This document shows, piece after piece, positions 10,244-21,151 of a stretch of DNA of 64,000 nucleotides (positions are counted from its first letter, which is position 1; each line of letters starts with the position of its first letter). Location of the stretch: positions 27,605,501 through 27,669,500 of the forward strand of contig OX344749.2 of assembly GCA_947034885.2 (NCBI GenBank), read 5' to 3'. The notes below the pieces were generated by a model that ran no database searches, was not told the origin of the DNA, and saw only the letters and a program-made list of their open reading frames with translations. The position numbers were made by a program, and so were the translations under genes. The stretch comes from Thuidium tamariscinum. Lineage: Eukaryota > Streptophyta > Bryopsida > Hypnales > Thuidiaceae.

Positions 10244-13200
10244 ATGAATGATCAGAGCTTGTCGTGGAGGTCAGAACCCGAAACCCAGACATCACAGGAA
10301 CTGTTCAAGCGCACAGTTTTCGTGATCAGCCGGACAGAGCGCCTGGCAACCTCTCTAAACTTCAACCATTCCCTGTGCGAGCGGTTCGTGAGCCACTATT
10401 TACGTCGTGCTCGAGAGTTACTGGAGGATCGGAAGGTCGACATTGAAACCTACGGGGAGGAATGTGCCCCCACCTTGGCTGCCCTGTACACCACAGTGAA
10501 GGAAGCCGAGTTTTTGATTCAAAAGCACTGCACCCGGGGCAACTGGATTGAAGCCGCGGTTGAGCTCGTGGAGAATACGTCCGCCTTTGCGGAGGTCATC
10601 CTCGACCTGAAATGGTACATCCATGCCCTTCGTATTTCCATCGAACATGCCTCTGGCACTACGCCCCGGCAGTCGCAACAGAGGCAACAGAGGGTATGGG
10701 ATCTTCAACGCTCCGCCATGGTGGAGTATTCGAATTTCCTTGAGAACTGGGAGCATGAATGCCAGCAGCTGTGTCTTCACAAGGATCGTGAGGTGCTGCT
10801 TTTGAAGCTGAAATCTGGCAGCAGAGATCAGATTTCAGGAATTCGGAGTTTAGACTTGTACTTGGCCCGTAAGCTGTCGCATCAGGACAAGTCTATTCAT
10901 GTGCGAGAAGCGCTGAATGTGGACGTCAGTGCATCTGAGTTGCTGCAGAACAAGGTTTTGTTAGGGGAGGGCGCGTTTGGGAAGGTTTACCAGGTGCAAT
11001 GGCTGGGTATGCAATGTGCTGTGAAGCAGATCGGTGGCAAAACCGCCATCGACGAGGAGGTCAAGATTTTGTCGAAGCTCCATCACCCGAACATCATTCA
11101 GTTGTATGGATACTCTTTAGATCAAGGGACGTTGTATCTGATCATGGAGCTCATGGATAAAACTCTGGGGGAGTACATATATCAGAATCAGCAGGGGGCA
11201 CCCTTTTCTCTCCATGTAGCGCTGGACTCCATGCTGCAAATCGCGAAGGGCATGCGGTATTTGCATAGCAAAGGGATGGCGCACCGGGACCTGAAGGGGG
11301 GCAATGTGCTTGTGAAACCTTGTGGGAATCCTGAGCTTCAGAGAAAAGGCTACTTGTGTGTGAAGCTGACAGACTTTGGGATGGCCAAGGCCAACCTGAG
11401 ATACACGACGTACACACCGCAGTCCATAAACGTGGGCACTCTGGTGTGGAAAGCCCCGGAGCTTTTCAGAGTGTTCCATTCGGAGTATAGTAATAGTGGT
11501 GGCCAGAAGCTGAGAACCCGAAACTACTACCCGTTCAAAGCCGACGTGTACAGCTTCGGTATGGTTTGCTACGAAATTTTGTGCGGGAAGAGACCGTTCT
11601 CGGATGTGCCCTTTGTGACCACGAGCTCGTTTTATGCCAAAGTGAAAAGAGGGGACCGACCGGAGCTACCAGAGTATAAACTTCTCCCAGGGTTGTCCGA
11701 CTACATCAAGAGATGCTGGGATACTGATCCGGTCAGGCGTCCCGACTTTGTCGAAATCTGCAAACGAATTCGCCACTTTCGTGATTCTTTGCTTCAGGTT
11801 ACTGCTTACCAGGGTTGGGAGCTCAAACCTCATGAAGGCACGAGGCCGGTTGTCCAGGCCCCTTCCACCATAGATGAAAATGATATTATAGGTAAATGCG
11901 TCTGCACTAACCTTCTTGGTCAGTTCGTTTGGTCGGAATTATGGTCTGAATGAGTATGTCTCGTGTGCCAGCTTCTTGTATAATTTTGGTGTCTGCTCCA
12001 AGGGGAGAGACTAGCAATGGTTTGCAATTTTGGAAAGTTCTGGAAACCGATGGAAATGAGTCGTGTTTAAAGCCATAGCTGCATGTTAAAGCCTATCATA
12101 TCAATTAATGGATTTGTTTTGTTTTGTAGAATTATGGATGTGGTTTCAGGAAGAGTGGCATTCGAAGATTGTCAATCAGGGGTTTTATTTGTTATCTATG
12201 AGTGAGGATTGTACTTAAGATCGTATGGAATGTGACATTTGAAGATCATAAATTTCTGTTTAGGGTTTAGAGACGCTTGCGATTAGCCGCCTGTCTCTGT
12301 GTACTGACTATTTTCCTGTTGAGATATATTGATTATATTGGTTGCAAGTGGTTGAGGCATCCTGCAGATAGATCTGCGCGTCGTGAAGACTCACTAGGTG
12401 AACTTGTCTATGGGTACAGATGCAGATGATTGGAACTGGGAAATAGAATATAAGGACGTCGTCCGCGGCGACAAACCGATACCTGGAGGCAGCGGCTTTC
12501 ATGCCGTATATCCTGCGTGGTGGAAAAGCTCGGAGCAGGTGCTGGCCAAGTACATAGAGGTCACGCTGATCGACACCGATGACAGAATTGCTAATTTTAA
12601 GCGTGAGGTTGCACTCCTCGTTCGGATGCAGCATCCGAACTTGGTGCATTATTTGGGGGCATCGAGCAAGCCATTCGTGGTCTTCACGGAGCTCGCCAAA
12701 GGAACGATCTTCCTACGCAAGTTCCTGGAGAGGAACACGACAGTGTCGCAGGTGGACGCAGTTCACATTGCGGAGCAAGTGGCCCTGGGGATGGCGTCTT
12801 TGCACGAAGAGGAGGTGACCGTGATCCATGGTGAGCTTTCTCCGGATTGTATACTGATCAACCCACAGACCTTGACTGCAAGGGTGGCTGACTTCGGCTT
12901 GAGGGACTTCAGGAACCCCCCGCTCAAGTGGCAACCACGCTGGTTCCGAGCAGCCCCGGAGCAGCACCACGTCCCGACCTTGCACACCAGCATGGATGTG
13001 TTCTCCTTCGGCATGATTCTGTACGAGCTCCTGGAGCCTGTGAACGCTCATCATTTCTGGAAGAACAAGAAGGCTGCTGAAATTCTCAGGAAGGGCTCTC
13101 GCCCGCCTTTGAAAACTGCGAAGTGCTATCCCAGTGGTATGAAGTCGCTCATGGAGCGGTGCTGGTCACCAGAGCCTGAAAGGCGACCGAGCTTTGGATC

Positions 13201-13318
13201 GATTGTGTCCGAGTTGCAGAAATTGTCAGACAAGCTATCGCGGTCAAAGGCTTCTCATTTATCACGATCGACGAGCTCCAGCAGCAGCAGCAACCATTCC
13301 AGAAATGGGAGACGTTAG
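10244..13318 (+). CDS. Helical N-terminus / kinase / pseudokinase tandem protein (TKL class), two-exon model
   Basis: Exon 1 (10244-11891) starts at ATG, MNDQSLSW. Residues ~15-200 form a helical region resembling the MLKL N-terminal/HeLo-like bundle seen in bryophyte TKL kinases. The kinase domain follows at ~235-515. It has the glycine loop GEGAFGKVY (~240), the lysine in CAVKQIG (~259), HRD with D349, K351 and N354, DFG at 377-379 and an APE motif near 406, so it should be active on Ser/Thr. If unspliced, this ORF ends at 11953. However, a donor G|GTAAAT at 11892 and acceptors after 12419 or 12425 join in phase (G plus AT) to the pseudokinase exon at 12420-13318. The joined protein would have about 848 residues. 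Known plant tandem kinase-pseudokinases act in immunity, so that role is inferred only. The alternative is two separate genes. Confidence 0.7.
12410..13318 (+). CDS. Pseudokinase unit (exon 2 of the tandem kinase, or a separate gene)
   Basis: The unit is about 300 residues and fills one kinase domain. A degenerate glycine loop (GGSGFHAVY) and the lysine in VLAKYIE are present. The catalytic loop reads VIHGELSPD, so HRD has become HGE and the catalytic aspartate is lost. The DFG motif is retained (VADFGLRDF), the APE is intact (RAAPEQ), and the C-lobe RCWSPEPERRPSF is typical of TKL kinases. A serine-rich, basic tail follows. An ATG at 12410 (MGTDADDW) could start an independent protein, because it lies upstream of the proposed acceptors. 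The N-terminal DDWNWEIEY, which begins directly at the domain with no leader, fits better as an internal exon. Phosphotransfer is unlikely; a regulatory or decoy role is inferred. Confidence 0.7.
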   Translation: MGTDADDWNWEIEYKDVVRGDKPIPGGSGFHAVYPAWWKSSEQVLAKYIEVTLIDTDDRIANFKREVALLVRMQHPNLVHYLGASSKPFVVFTELAKGTIFLRKFLERNTTVSQVDAVHIAEQVALGMASLHEEEVTVIHGELSPDCILINPQTLTARVADFGLRDFRNPPLKWQPRWFRAAPEQHHVPTLHTSMDVFSFGMILYELLEPVNAHHFWKNKKAAEILRKGSRPPLKTAKCYPSGMKSLMERCWSPEPERRPSFGSIVSELQKLSDKLSRSKASHLSRSTSSSSSSNHSRNGRR

Positions 13319-14401
13319 GCACAAAGGGACCCAGTTCCCGAGCGGGCTCCTGGGTAGAAGGTATGGGTTGCGTTCCGTGATTATCAAATAGCTATTTTGG
13401 TAGCCGTACTTTTACCGATCATTTTTTACGATTGAGGAACCAATAATGTCAAATTGAAGAGTGTTTCATGACCCTCTTCCGCTTCATGATGTAAAAGAAC
13501 CTCCTGAAGACCAAGCTTTGTATTCGATGCCATGAAGGGGTTTTATTTGGTTTCATGGTACTTGTCTTTGACTTCTCCTGGCTATTCTTCCGACCCAGCA
13601 GTGCTAGTCCATCTTATTTTTAGAAATGGATTACGAATTTAAGACATTTGAATGATGTGCTGTCCACCGTAGTCCAATCGGTGTCTATGTGCACGTGTAT
13701 TTTTCATGAGAGCATCTTCACGTCTATCCATTGTTTGATGGATCAGTTAGCCCGCGCTGGTTACTTTGCAGCTACATCGATCATGCTGCATGTTTGAGAT
13801 GGTGGATGTCTCTAGCTTCCAGGATTTTACGTGAAATTTTTGCTTGTTTTTGCTCGACTAACAGTTGGTCGAGAAGAGGACACTATTTGCATCACTTTAA
13901 GCATTTCATCATTTGTAGGATATTGATTTTGTGGAAATTTTTAGATCTCTGGAGAGATACTGTATTTGGATACGAGAGCCAAATCTGTTACAAACGAATA
14001 TTTATCTGCATCTCATGCAATTTCAAAATGGGAGGCTGTAGACCGGTTTTGGTGACAAAAGGTGATCCCATTTCCATTTAGAGGTAGGTGGTCATGGATA
14101 TTTAGCCAAGCTAATGTGTTAATGAATGAGTTGCTGCTGGTAATGTTCATGGGCCAGAAATGAAGTCGGGATCAGATTCCTTAACGATTTTGGCCTTTAT
14201 TCTTTTGAAACATCAGTTTTTGCACGTTTTCATTTATTTTGTAGAATTGAACATCCAGATTGCTAATGTACCGGACTTCACGCCATGGATGATTAATTAG
14301 CCTACGCTGGATTATAGTGCTTCCATCTAACTAGTGCATTGGAAAAAGTTGTCTGCTGCAACTTATTATTGATGATTGATCCGATCAGAAGAGCCTTCCA
14401 T
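13319..14401. other. 3' untranslated and intergenic sequence
   Basis: This is downstream of the kinase stop codon. A 116-codon ORF at 13731-14081 (+) has no recognisable pattern. I see no RNA gene. Confidence 0.4.
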
Positions 14402-14605
14402 TCAGTCTCCACCTTCTAACTGGCCTCCTTGGCCGAGCTGGGCGGCATGTGCAAGACTCCTTTGTCGCTTGTTCTCGCAGTGCCTTCGCATCATGTAGGG
14501 TATTACCCAGAAACAAAGCAGGACAGCGCACGAGGCGGTAACAAAAAACTTGTAGCAACTCCATGATGCGAAGTACGCACAGGTATGTTCCTGATTGGGC
14601 TCCAT
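14402..14605 (-). CDS. Small single-span membrane protein, family member D
   Basis: This encodes 67 residues from the ATG at 14605. A short polar N-terminus (MEPNQEHTC) is followed by a hydrophobic span at ~17-40 (FFVTASCAVLLCFWVIPYMM) and a basic, glutamine/glycine-rich tail starting RRHCENKRQR. The layout matches the ORFs at 15463 (+), 21152 (+) and 63647 (-): short N-terminus, one membrane segment, polar tail of 40-70 residues. Sequence identity is low, but the upstream promoter block is clearly shared. A TATAAATA on this strand lies at 14744-14737, about 130 bp before the ATG. The charged residues after the span suggest a cytosolic C-terminus. Function is unknown. Confidence 0.5.
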   Translation of the reverse strand: MEPNQEHTCAYFASWSCYKFFVTASCAVLLCFWVIPYMMRRHCENKRQRSLAHAAQLGQGGQLEGGD

Positions 14606-14736
14606 GATGCAAGTATGTTTCTGGAAATACAACTTCTCTCGCTCCTTACCTTTCTCTTTTAACGAAGATGTGAATACTCAGTCTGAGGCAACTTTACAGG
14701 AAGTTGGGGTGATCAAGCTTGTGTTCCATGCTGTGA

Positions 14737-14830
14737 TATTTATATGGTGGGATTGAACTCCAGCTTGGTCGTGCGCTCTGCTTTACTCAGCAACGAAGAT
14801 GAAGAGACGAAGGCCAACTTGAAGCTCAAG
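14737..14830 (-). promoter_or_regulatory. Shared promoter block D with TATAAATA
   Basis: Read on the minus strand, the block at 14830-14770 (CTTGAGCTTCAAGTTGG, then CTTCGTCTCTTCATCTTC, then GCTGAG) matches blocks in front of three other small membrane-protein genes in this window. A TATAAATA box follows 20-30 bases later at 14744-14737. The block can also be read as peptide on the plus strand (LSNEDEETKANLKLK), see findings. Confidence 0.6.
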
Positions 14831-15170
14831 AGACTCGATCTGATTCTCTTGTCCTCTAACGATCACCAAACGCCGTGTGCCTGTCTCGTCTTGTACGAAG
14901 AATTTGAACCAAGTCAGGTAACTCATCAGCCTTTTTCTTTCCAATTGACATCAGCCTTTCGATCGTCTATACTATTTACCGAAATTGCCTCATTTGAAGA
15001 ATAACGTGCTTTCCTGTCACGAAAGATTCATCCATTTTGACTTCACATGTTCACCATTTCTCAACCTTCCATCCACTTTGGGCCTGGCTCCTGAAACACC
15101 CGTTTTTCTATCCTCTTTAGTCTTCGTCTTCCATTTGTTCTTAGTGATCAGGAGAGGACATTCAACGACT

Positions 15171-15255
15171 CCTGGACTTCAAGATGATCTTGGTCTCTTC
15201 ATCTTCACTGCTGAGAGCCGCACACTCAGCACATTCGCCATGTTATTATATGAAT
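15171..15255 (+). promoter_or_regulatory. Shared promoter block C
   Basis: Same module as in front of the other family members: CCTGGACTTCAAGATGATC, TTGGTCTCTTCATCTTCAC, GCTGAG. A weak TATA-like TTATTATATGA follows near 15243. It is inverted relative to block D, so C and D form a divergent pair about 340 bp apart. Confidence 0.55.
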
Positions 15256-15462
15256 CCCATGATAAAATTCTCACAGAGCAGTGTCTCCCGACATCATGAT
15301 GATCTAAATGTAGCGCAAGCTCGATCTGATACACCATTTCTTCCTGTGCGCGGTTACCTTAAAGTTGATCGCACAGTGCCGTCAATTCCCTGAAAATTTA
15401 AAGAGGCAAATTAATATTTAAGAAAAGGCTGTGTTTTCGTGTCCGAGCGCTTGCATTGCATC

Positions 15463-15690
15463 ATGGACAATGTTACTCTGAGTGTCATCGCCTTCTGCGT
15501 GTTCCTCGTTGTTATCCACGCCACGCTAGTTTTTTCTACGATTTGGAATCACAAGCAGCTCGAAACGGTCCGCGAGGAGCTTCAGGAACTCGGTCGATTG
15601 TTGGTCGCCCGGCCCCCGGCCCAGCTACCTCCACATCGAGCGACGCGGACCTCTCAAAATCGTCCCAGCGCGTCTAGGAACCCCACCTGA
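15463..15690 (+). CDS. Small single-span membrane protein, family member C
   Basis: This encodes 75 residues from the ATG at 15463. The frame is open a little upstream but has no earlier ATG. MDNVTLSVIAF leads into a strong hydrophobic span (~5-28: VIAFCVFLVVIHATLVFSTI), then a short amphipathic helix (KQLETVREELQELGRLL). The tail is proline/arginine-rich (PPAQLPPHRATRTSQNRP). With one membrane helix and no signal-cleavage motif it is probably a signal-anchored protein. It sits divergent to member D, with the shared promoter block lying 220-290 bp upstream. The product is not a family I can name. A coding role rests on the membrane span, the open frame and the conserved upstream context. Confidence 0.55.
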   Translation: MDNVTLSVIAFCVFLVVIHATLVFSTIWNHKQLETVREELQELGRLLVARPPAQLPPHRATRTSQNRPSASRNPT

Positions 15691-15945
15691 AGAATCTCAC
15701 AAGCACAGATCGACGGAGGCCGGGGACATGGAGAATATATATCGAATGATATTCATTAGAATCTTAGACTGTTCTCAATTCGGCCGAAACTGAGATGCGG
15801 TAGTCCTCACTCCTCAGTCAGTCTTCCTTCGAAACAAGTTTAGGCTGGACTTTAACAGTCGTACTAGATTCTTAATTCAGTTTGGTACAATTGCACAACC
15901 ACTGAAAACTGCCGATTACATGATGCAGATGCCTTTCAAGCTAAC

Positions 15946-16053
15946 GATCAACAGCTGCAGAAACTTGAAGTCTTGTACGCGGGTAGGCAGACTTAATCCG
16001 ATCAACAGCTGCAGAAACTTGAAGTTTTGTATGTGGGTAGGCAGGCTTAATCG
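15946..16053. repeat. 54-bp tandem duplication
   Basis: Units at 15946-15999 and 16000-16053 both run from GATCAACAGCTGCAGAAAC to GGGTAGGCAG-CTTAATC. They differ at about five positions and lie just downstream of small gene C. Confidence 0.85.
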
Positions 16054-17042
16054 TCCATTAACCATACCTTGCAGCAGATTCAGAAATCCAGGGCACTTTG
16101 ATCAACTAAAAAAGTAGATGTTTGGGTATTGAAGAATCATTCAATTAATTACTCAATAGGATATGTCCAATAGTAAGCCTATTTGAGCCTCCTAATTCAG
16201 AAAATTTGTTTTGCCCATTTGAACTCTACATTTGTTTGATTTCTCCTGTGTCCCATTGCAAGTGATGATAGCCTTGGGACTGTAAACCTTGGGTCATTTG
16301 GGTAGGAATTGTAAAGCAAACAAAGGTCTGGAGCATGCAAATTTCAGATGGAAGTGTGGTGTAATTAATTTATCCAATACATGAAAACCTACTATTGTGC
16401 CAAAAGGGTCCCTCATAGCAATTGCAGCTGAAATTTGCAATGAAAGGGAATCACAATTCCAAGTACTTGTCATTTTTTAATAAAAAAAAATTTCATTTTA
16501 TTAAGTGAGGTGTGTAGACTTAGGATTTGCATATGGAGCACAATTGAGTACCTGTATGGCTGTATTATCGAATTTGGATATGCCGGAAACTTGGAGGCGA
16601 CATTCCATTGTTTGTTTGGAGAACTTTCACCTCTTGTTTTCTTGTACACCCAATCATTGTTCCTTTTGGGAACTTCCACCTCATGTTTAATTTCCTCCTC
16701 TTTAGAAGGAATGAGTTTTTTCCCTTGACTGTATACTCAAGAGGATTTCATGTACTCTTTATGAAGGTCTGATTTGCCACCCTAAGTCCTAAGTGTCAAA
16801 AATTGAGTTTCCATGTCAATTTCTCGTGGGTCCATGTCACATCAAACCATTAAGAAGGTGACATGTGTCACTTTTTTTTCAAAAATGACTTGATTTTTGC
16901 TGAATCTCACCTTTGTCTCACCTTTGTGTATGGTAATTCATCACCTTCAAAAGAATGAAAAAAATGATTTTTGCGGAAAATGCAAACTCAATTAATACAA
17001 TTATTCTAAAATTTAATCTTATAAATGAAAATAAATGATTAA

Positions 17043-17762
17043 GGGTGATTGCAAGAAACACCTATCCTATTTGTTGTGTTTGGCTGATTTTTTTGGGAGT
17101 ACTTTAAAATTAAAAAATTAATTTTAAGAAAATTTGAAAAATATGAATAATCTATGATGAAGATTTTCACTGAAGGAAATGGATAGAAAAATTCTCTAAC
17201 TAGGAGAACTTGAAAAGTGCCAAACCTCTAGAAAATACATATCTTCATGTTTTAATTAGGGAAAAATAGTAAAAATAGATATTTTCAAAAAAAAAAAGTG
17301 TCCATTTGCAACAACTTTATGGAGATGTCCATTCACCAAAAAAATACCAAAATAATATTTTATATGTTTTAAAATACAAGCAAAAGGGAGCTCACTTTGT
17401 AGACCTCCACACCACATAAAATTAATTATTTTTAAAAATCCTTCCCTGGAAAGATAGAAGTCTACTAGAAGACCATCTCATCCAAATTTCATATTAAAAT
17501 CATTAAAAAAAGGTATTCCCAGGCACTACTAAAACCCCCTAAACTATCAAGTGTGACATCCAATTGGGGGCTATTTTTGGATAGTAAAATATTTTTGAAA
17601 ATTATGAAAAAAATTATGGAAGATTTATGATAGTTATGAGTATCTTTACTACAAGTTTTGAGTCAATTGGAGATAAAACACAAAAGTTATGGCCAAATAA
17701 CAGATCAAGATCAATATGCAACGTGTGACACAAAATAGGACAAGTGTTTCTTGCAATCACCC
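17043..17762. mobile_element. Inverted-repeat element, GGGTGATTGCAAG family, copy 1
   Basis: This is a 720-bp element. The left end reads GGGTGATTGCAAGAAACAC and the right end is its reverse complement. The next bases are also related (CTATCCTATTTGTTGTGT against CTGTCCTATTTTGTGTCAC). It is flanked on both sides by TTAA (17039-17042 and 17763-17766). There is no coding capacity, so it is non-autonomous. A second copy with the same ends is at 54457-55742. Confidence 0.8.
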
Positions 17763-19081
17763 TTAAGATAATTTCAAACTTAATTTTTTTTATAAATATT
17801 CAAGTATATGTGGTGCCTTATCTAGAAAATTGTTAATGCAACAAATATAATATATTTTTTAAAATTATAGGGCTTATTGTACTATTTGAACTAAAAATGA
17901 AGTACTTACAAATAATGTCACTACAACAATACTAAAATCCCAAGCCAATTGTACAATATGCTCTAATGCTACATAGTACAAATATACACTTGTAGTATAT
18001 AACTCTATATTTGTAAATACATAGGCACTAATTATAAATTTTATATTTTTTAGATGCAAAGCTAAATTTCTTGAATCATAATCCCATGAATTGATTTTAG
18101 CCTGGCACGTATACATGTATATGGAGGATTCATATACACATGTATACATCCCTTCATCCATATACATAGATTTATATTCATTCATACATGTAAATATCTT
18201 TTTTTCATATCCCTTTTGGAGGAATTGGGAGGTAAGCATTTATAAGTGCATTGCATGAGGGTCATTGTATAATATGACACCTTCCATTTTCCTCAAGGGA
18301 CTTATAGTTCCAAATATTTGGGTGTTCTATATGTCCCCATAAAGTAAATCTTGTTTATAATAACTTTGGTATACTAGGGCAAAACATGACACGGGACACT
18401 ATAAGGTTGAAAACATTGGAATTATTGTCATAGTGCCCTCCAATAGTATATTGTACATTTTAGGAAGTATACTTTGAAGGCTATGGAAGAACACCAGAAC
18501 ACTCTAACTAACTTGAATTTCTTTGTGAGTTGACAAAAGGTAGGTACAATAATTGATAAGGTAACAAAGTGGTTATAGCGTAACAAATTGTATACAATGT
18601 ACAATGATTATAGGCTATGCTTGTCATTGTTTGAAAACACTACAACTTTGACATGTGTATGCAATGAATTATACTATCAATATTTGATTCACAATTCAAA
18701 TACATGCCATTACAAGGGGCTATCGAATAAATCTTATAGCTTTGATTTATTTTTCAAAAATTGAATAATTTGCTTCAATGCACAATACAACTATCCTTAG
18801 ATCATGCTGATATCCAATATGATTTTTTCCCTTGCCAAATATGAATTTGTCTACATTTTTTGAGAACTCCACTATTTTGCATACCCTTTAGAAATTTATA
18901 AAAGAAATTTATGTAGAAATTTTGCATTATTCATAATTAAGAAAGAAAATTGAAAACGATTATTACAATTGATAATAGTATGTTTTTGAAAAAAATTCTT
19001 AAAAAGATTCAATATGGATAGGATTATTTTTTGAAAAATATTGAGGTTTATAATTATATTTTTTAACTATTTTACTATTAC

Positions 19082-19375
19082 ATGGCAAATTTTGTTAAAA
19101 GGGCGGTTCAGACCTCATGGTCTAAACTAAAAACTGACATCTAGGATTGGTATAGATTTTTAGACATCTCAAATATATATAGATTTCCAAATTCTAAGAA
19201 GGATTTAGATTTCAGACTACATAGTTTAAAACATTTTGGATGGGTATAGATTTGAGACATCTAAATATGTATAGATTTCAAAAATCTATGGCAGATTTAG
19301 ATTTCAAACTATGTGGTTTGAATCCTCAAAAGTGTCAAACTAATGGAATGTGGCCATTTTAACAAAATTTGCCAT
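19082..19375. mobile_element. MITE-like element with ATGGCAAATTTTGTTAAAA ends
   Basis: This is a 294-bp element with terminal inverted repeats of about 24 bp (ATGGCAAATTTTGTTAAAA, then GGC). The interior holds two ~93-bp tandem half-units (about 19138-19229 and 19230-19322), each with GGTATAGATTT, GACATCT and GGATTTAGATTTC-like words. No clear target duplication was found. It is non-coding. Confidence 0.65.
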
Positions 19376-20868
19376 ATACTACCTCAATTAGAAATTAGTG
19401 TATCTGTTTTGTTGGTGTGATCACTACTAAGAATGGATACACTATAATTTTCAAATGGAGGTAGTATGATGTTGCAACCTTACTCACTACACAAGTGTAT
19501 GAGATAATTTTAGAAAAGGAAATTCTTAAATGAATTAACAAATTCAAAGATGAAGAGTTCATTTAGTTATATGTTAAGATAATTGTTGCAATATGTTCTA
19601 CAATCACTAAGTTGTTTTTGGGTTTTTTTTTTTGGCTTTCTAGTGCCAAATTGCACTAGAAAAAATAATTTGGCTAAAAGATGGCAACAAAATGTGAAGT
19701 TTTTCTCTAGAAAACTTTGTATTAAATTTTTTTGGGACAAAATCACTAGATTGTGGATGAAATCAATATTATGGAGTATGGACATGTGATATGCCATGCA
19801 CTAATGTGATGTTTTCTATCCAATATGTTGATGAATGTTGAAATTTAGGCACCACTCTAACATTTAATGTTGCTACTTTGGCACTTGATAAAAAATGAAA
19901 AAAAAACTCTTGGTAATCATCAAATGCTTCAATCTTCACTCATTAGCGACTTAAAAAATTAAAATCAGTATCAATTATACTAGTACAAATGAGGGTACAT
20001 AAATTATTAAATTCTAGTAATGATATAATAGGCCCTTCAAAGATGAAGCTTTTAATTCCCTCACAATCAACTATAATACTTATTTTGCCATTAGATGAAA
20101 TTTGAGGCCTCCAAAGGGCTGTTTTAGGTCTACTCGTGAAACAATTCCCAAAATAGTTGGCTGCTATGAAGCCAACATTTACCAATTTTAAAATTAAAAA
20201 TTGCAGGGTCTCGAAATGCAAAAAGAAGTCCCAAATTTAAAATAAAATAAAATTTAATGACATGGCATTGTTGAGGCCACGTCAGATTCTTGCAATTTTG
20301 TAGTTTCCACGTTTCTAGACTACGGGAACTTGTAGTCTCCTAGAGGCTTCCAATCTTTCCTAATGCCACTTTGTTAAAATTTGGTACTCTGTTAAAGTTT
20401 GGTATCGGCCTTGAACTTGAGTGATAGAAATATCATGCCAATATCAACCTCACTAGTGTGCCTGTGCCATTGCCACGACACAATCAAAATCAAAATAGAA
20501 GTAATTTTCCAATTTTTAGAACCAAAATAAGTCATAAACTCATAACTTTCTTATCATGCATTGGAATGCCATGAAACAAAGCCCGTGCACCCCTCTTGGC
20601 AAAAGGCTTTCCACCAGTACCAAGAATGCACCCGAGCGATGCACAGACTGGGATATCTAAACGTGACAAACAAAACAAAACAAACAAACAACCTGTCTTA
20701 ACCTGTCTTAAAGTATAGATTCCTTAGGCACCATATCTTATCAGAAATCAAGAAAAAATATATCTTTCTTTCCACATTAATAATTATAGAATTCTATAAA
20801 ATTAATTAAGGTCAATATCCCTCCACCGTTAATGATTCACATCTATGAGGAAATGAAGAACTAATCCC

Positions 20869-20967
20869 TTGGACTTCACATTGATCTTCGTCTCTTCACC
20901 TTCAGCGTTGAGAAACCAGACCACATTCGGCAATGAAGAGTTATAATTTATTTTCGAGATATAAATA
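20869..20967 (+). promoter_or_regulatory. Shared promoter block A with TATAAATA
   Basis: The block starting CTTGGACTTCACATTGATC, continuing CTTCGTCTCTTCACCTTCA and GTTGAG, is followed by TATAAATA at 20960-20967. A second TATA run (TATATATATA) lies at 21041-21050, about 100 bp before the ATG at 21152, and could be the used box instead. Confidence 0.6.
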
Positions 20968-21151
20968 TCGTGTTGATCTCGGACAGTACGTCTCAAGCAA
21001 CAGGAATCGCTCGTTAACGGTGCTCTCTGAACTGCATTTCTATATATATAATATTAACCTCTAGACGCCCTTCATTAACTCGTAGCAATTAAGAAAAGTT
21101 GTTTCAAGATTTCATCTCGATCAGGCTAAGCGACTAAGCGGCACTAGCATC

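Larger units (their letters stand above)
16100..20837. other. AT-rich intergenic region with inverted-repeat elements
   Basis: There are no credible genes: ORFs are short and AT-biased, for example 17874-18239 (-). Apart from the elements listed separately I see A/T tracts and a small imperfect palindrome at about 18107-18150 built on GTATACATGTATA. Confidence 0.5.

Noticed and set aside
10418-11479. Minus-strand ORFs of 88-120 codons opposite the kinase
   Set aside because: They are shadows of a GC-rich coding region without motifs of their own.
12713-13054. Minus-strand ORFs opposite the pseudokinase
   Set aside because: Shadow frames of the pseudokinase exon.
16479-16500. A/T run considered as a retroposon poly(A) tail
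   Set aside because: No target duplication or coding body upstream.
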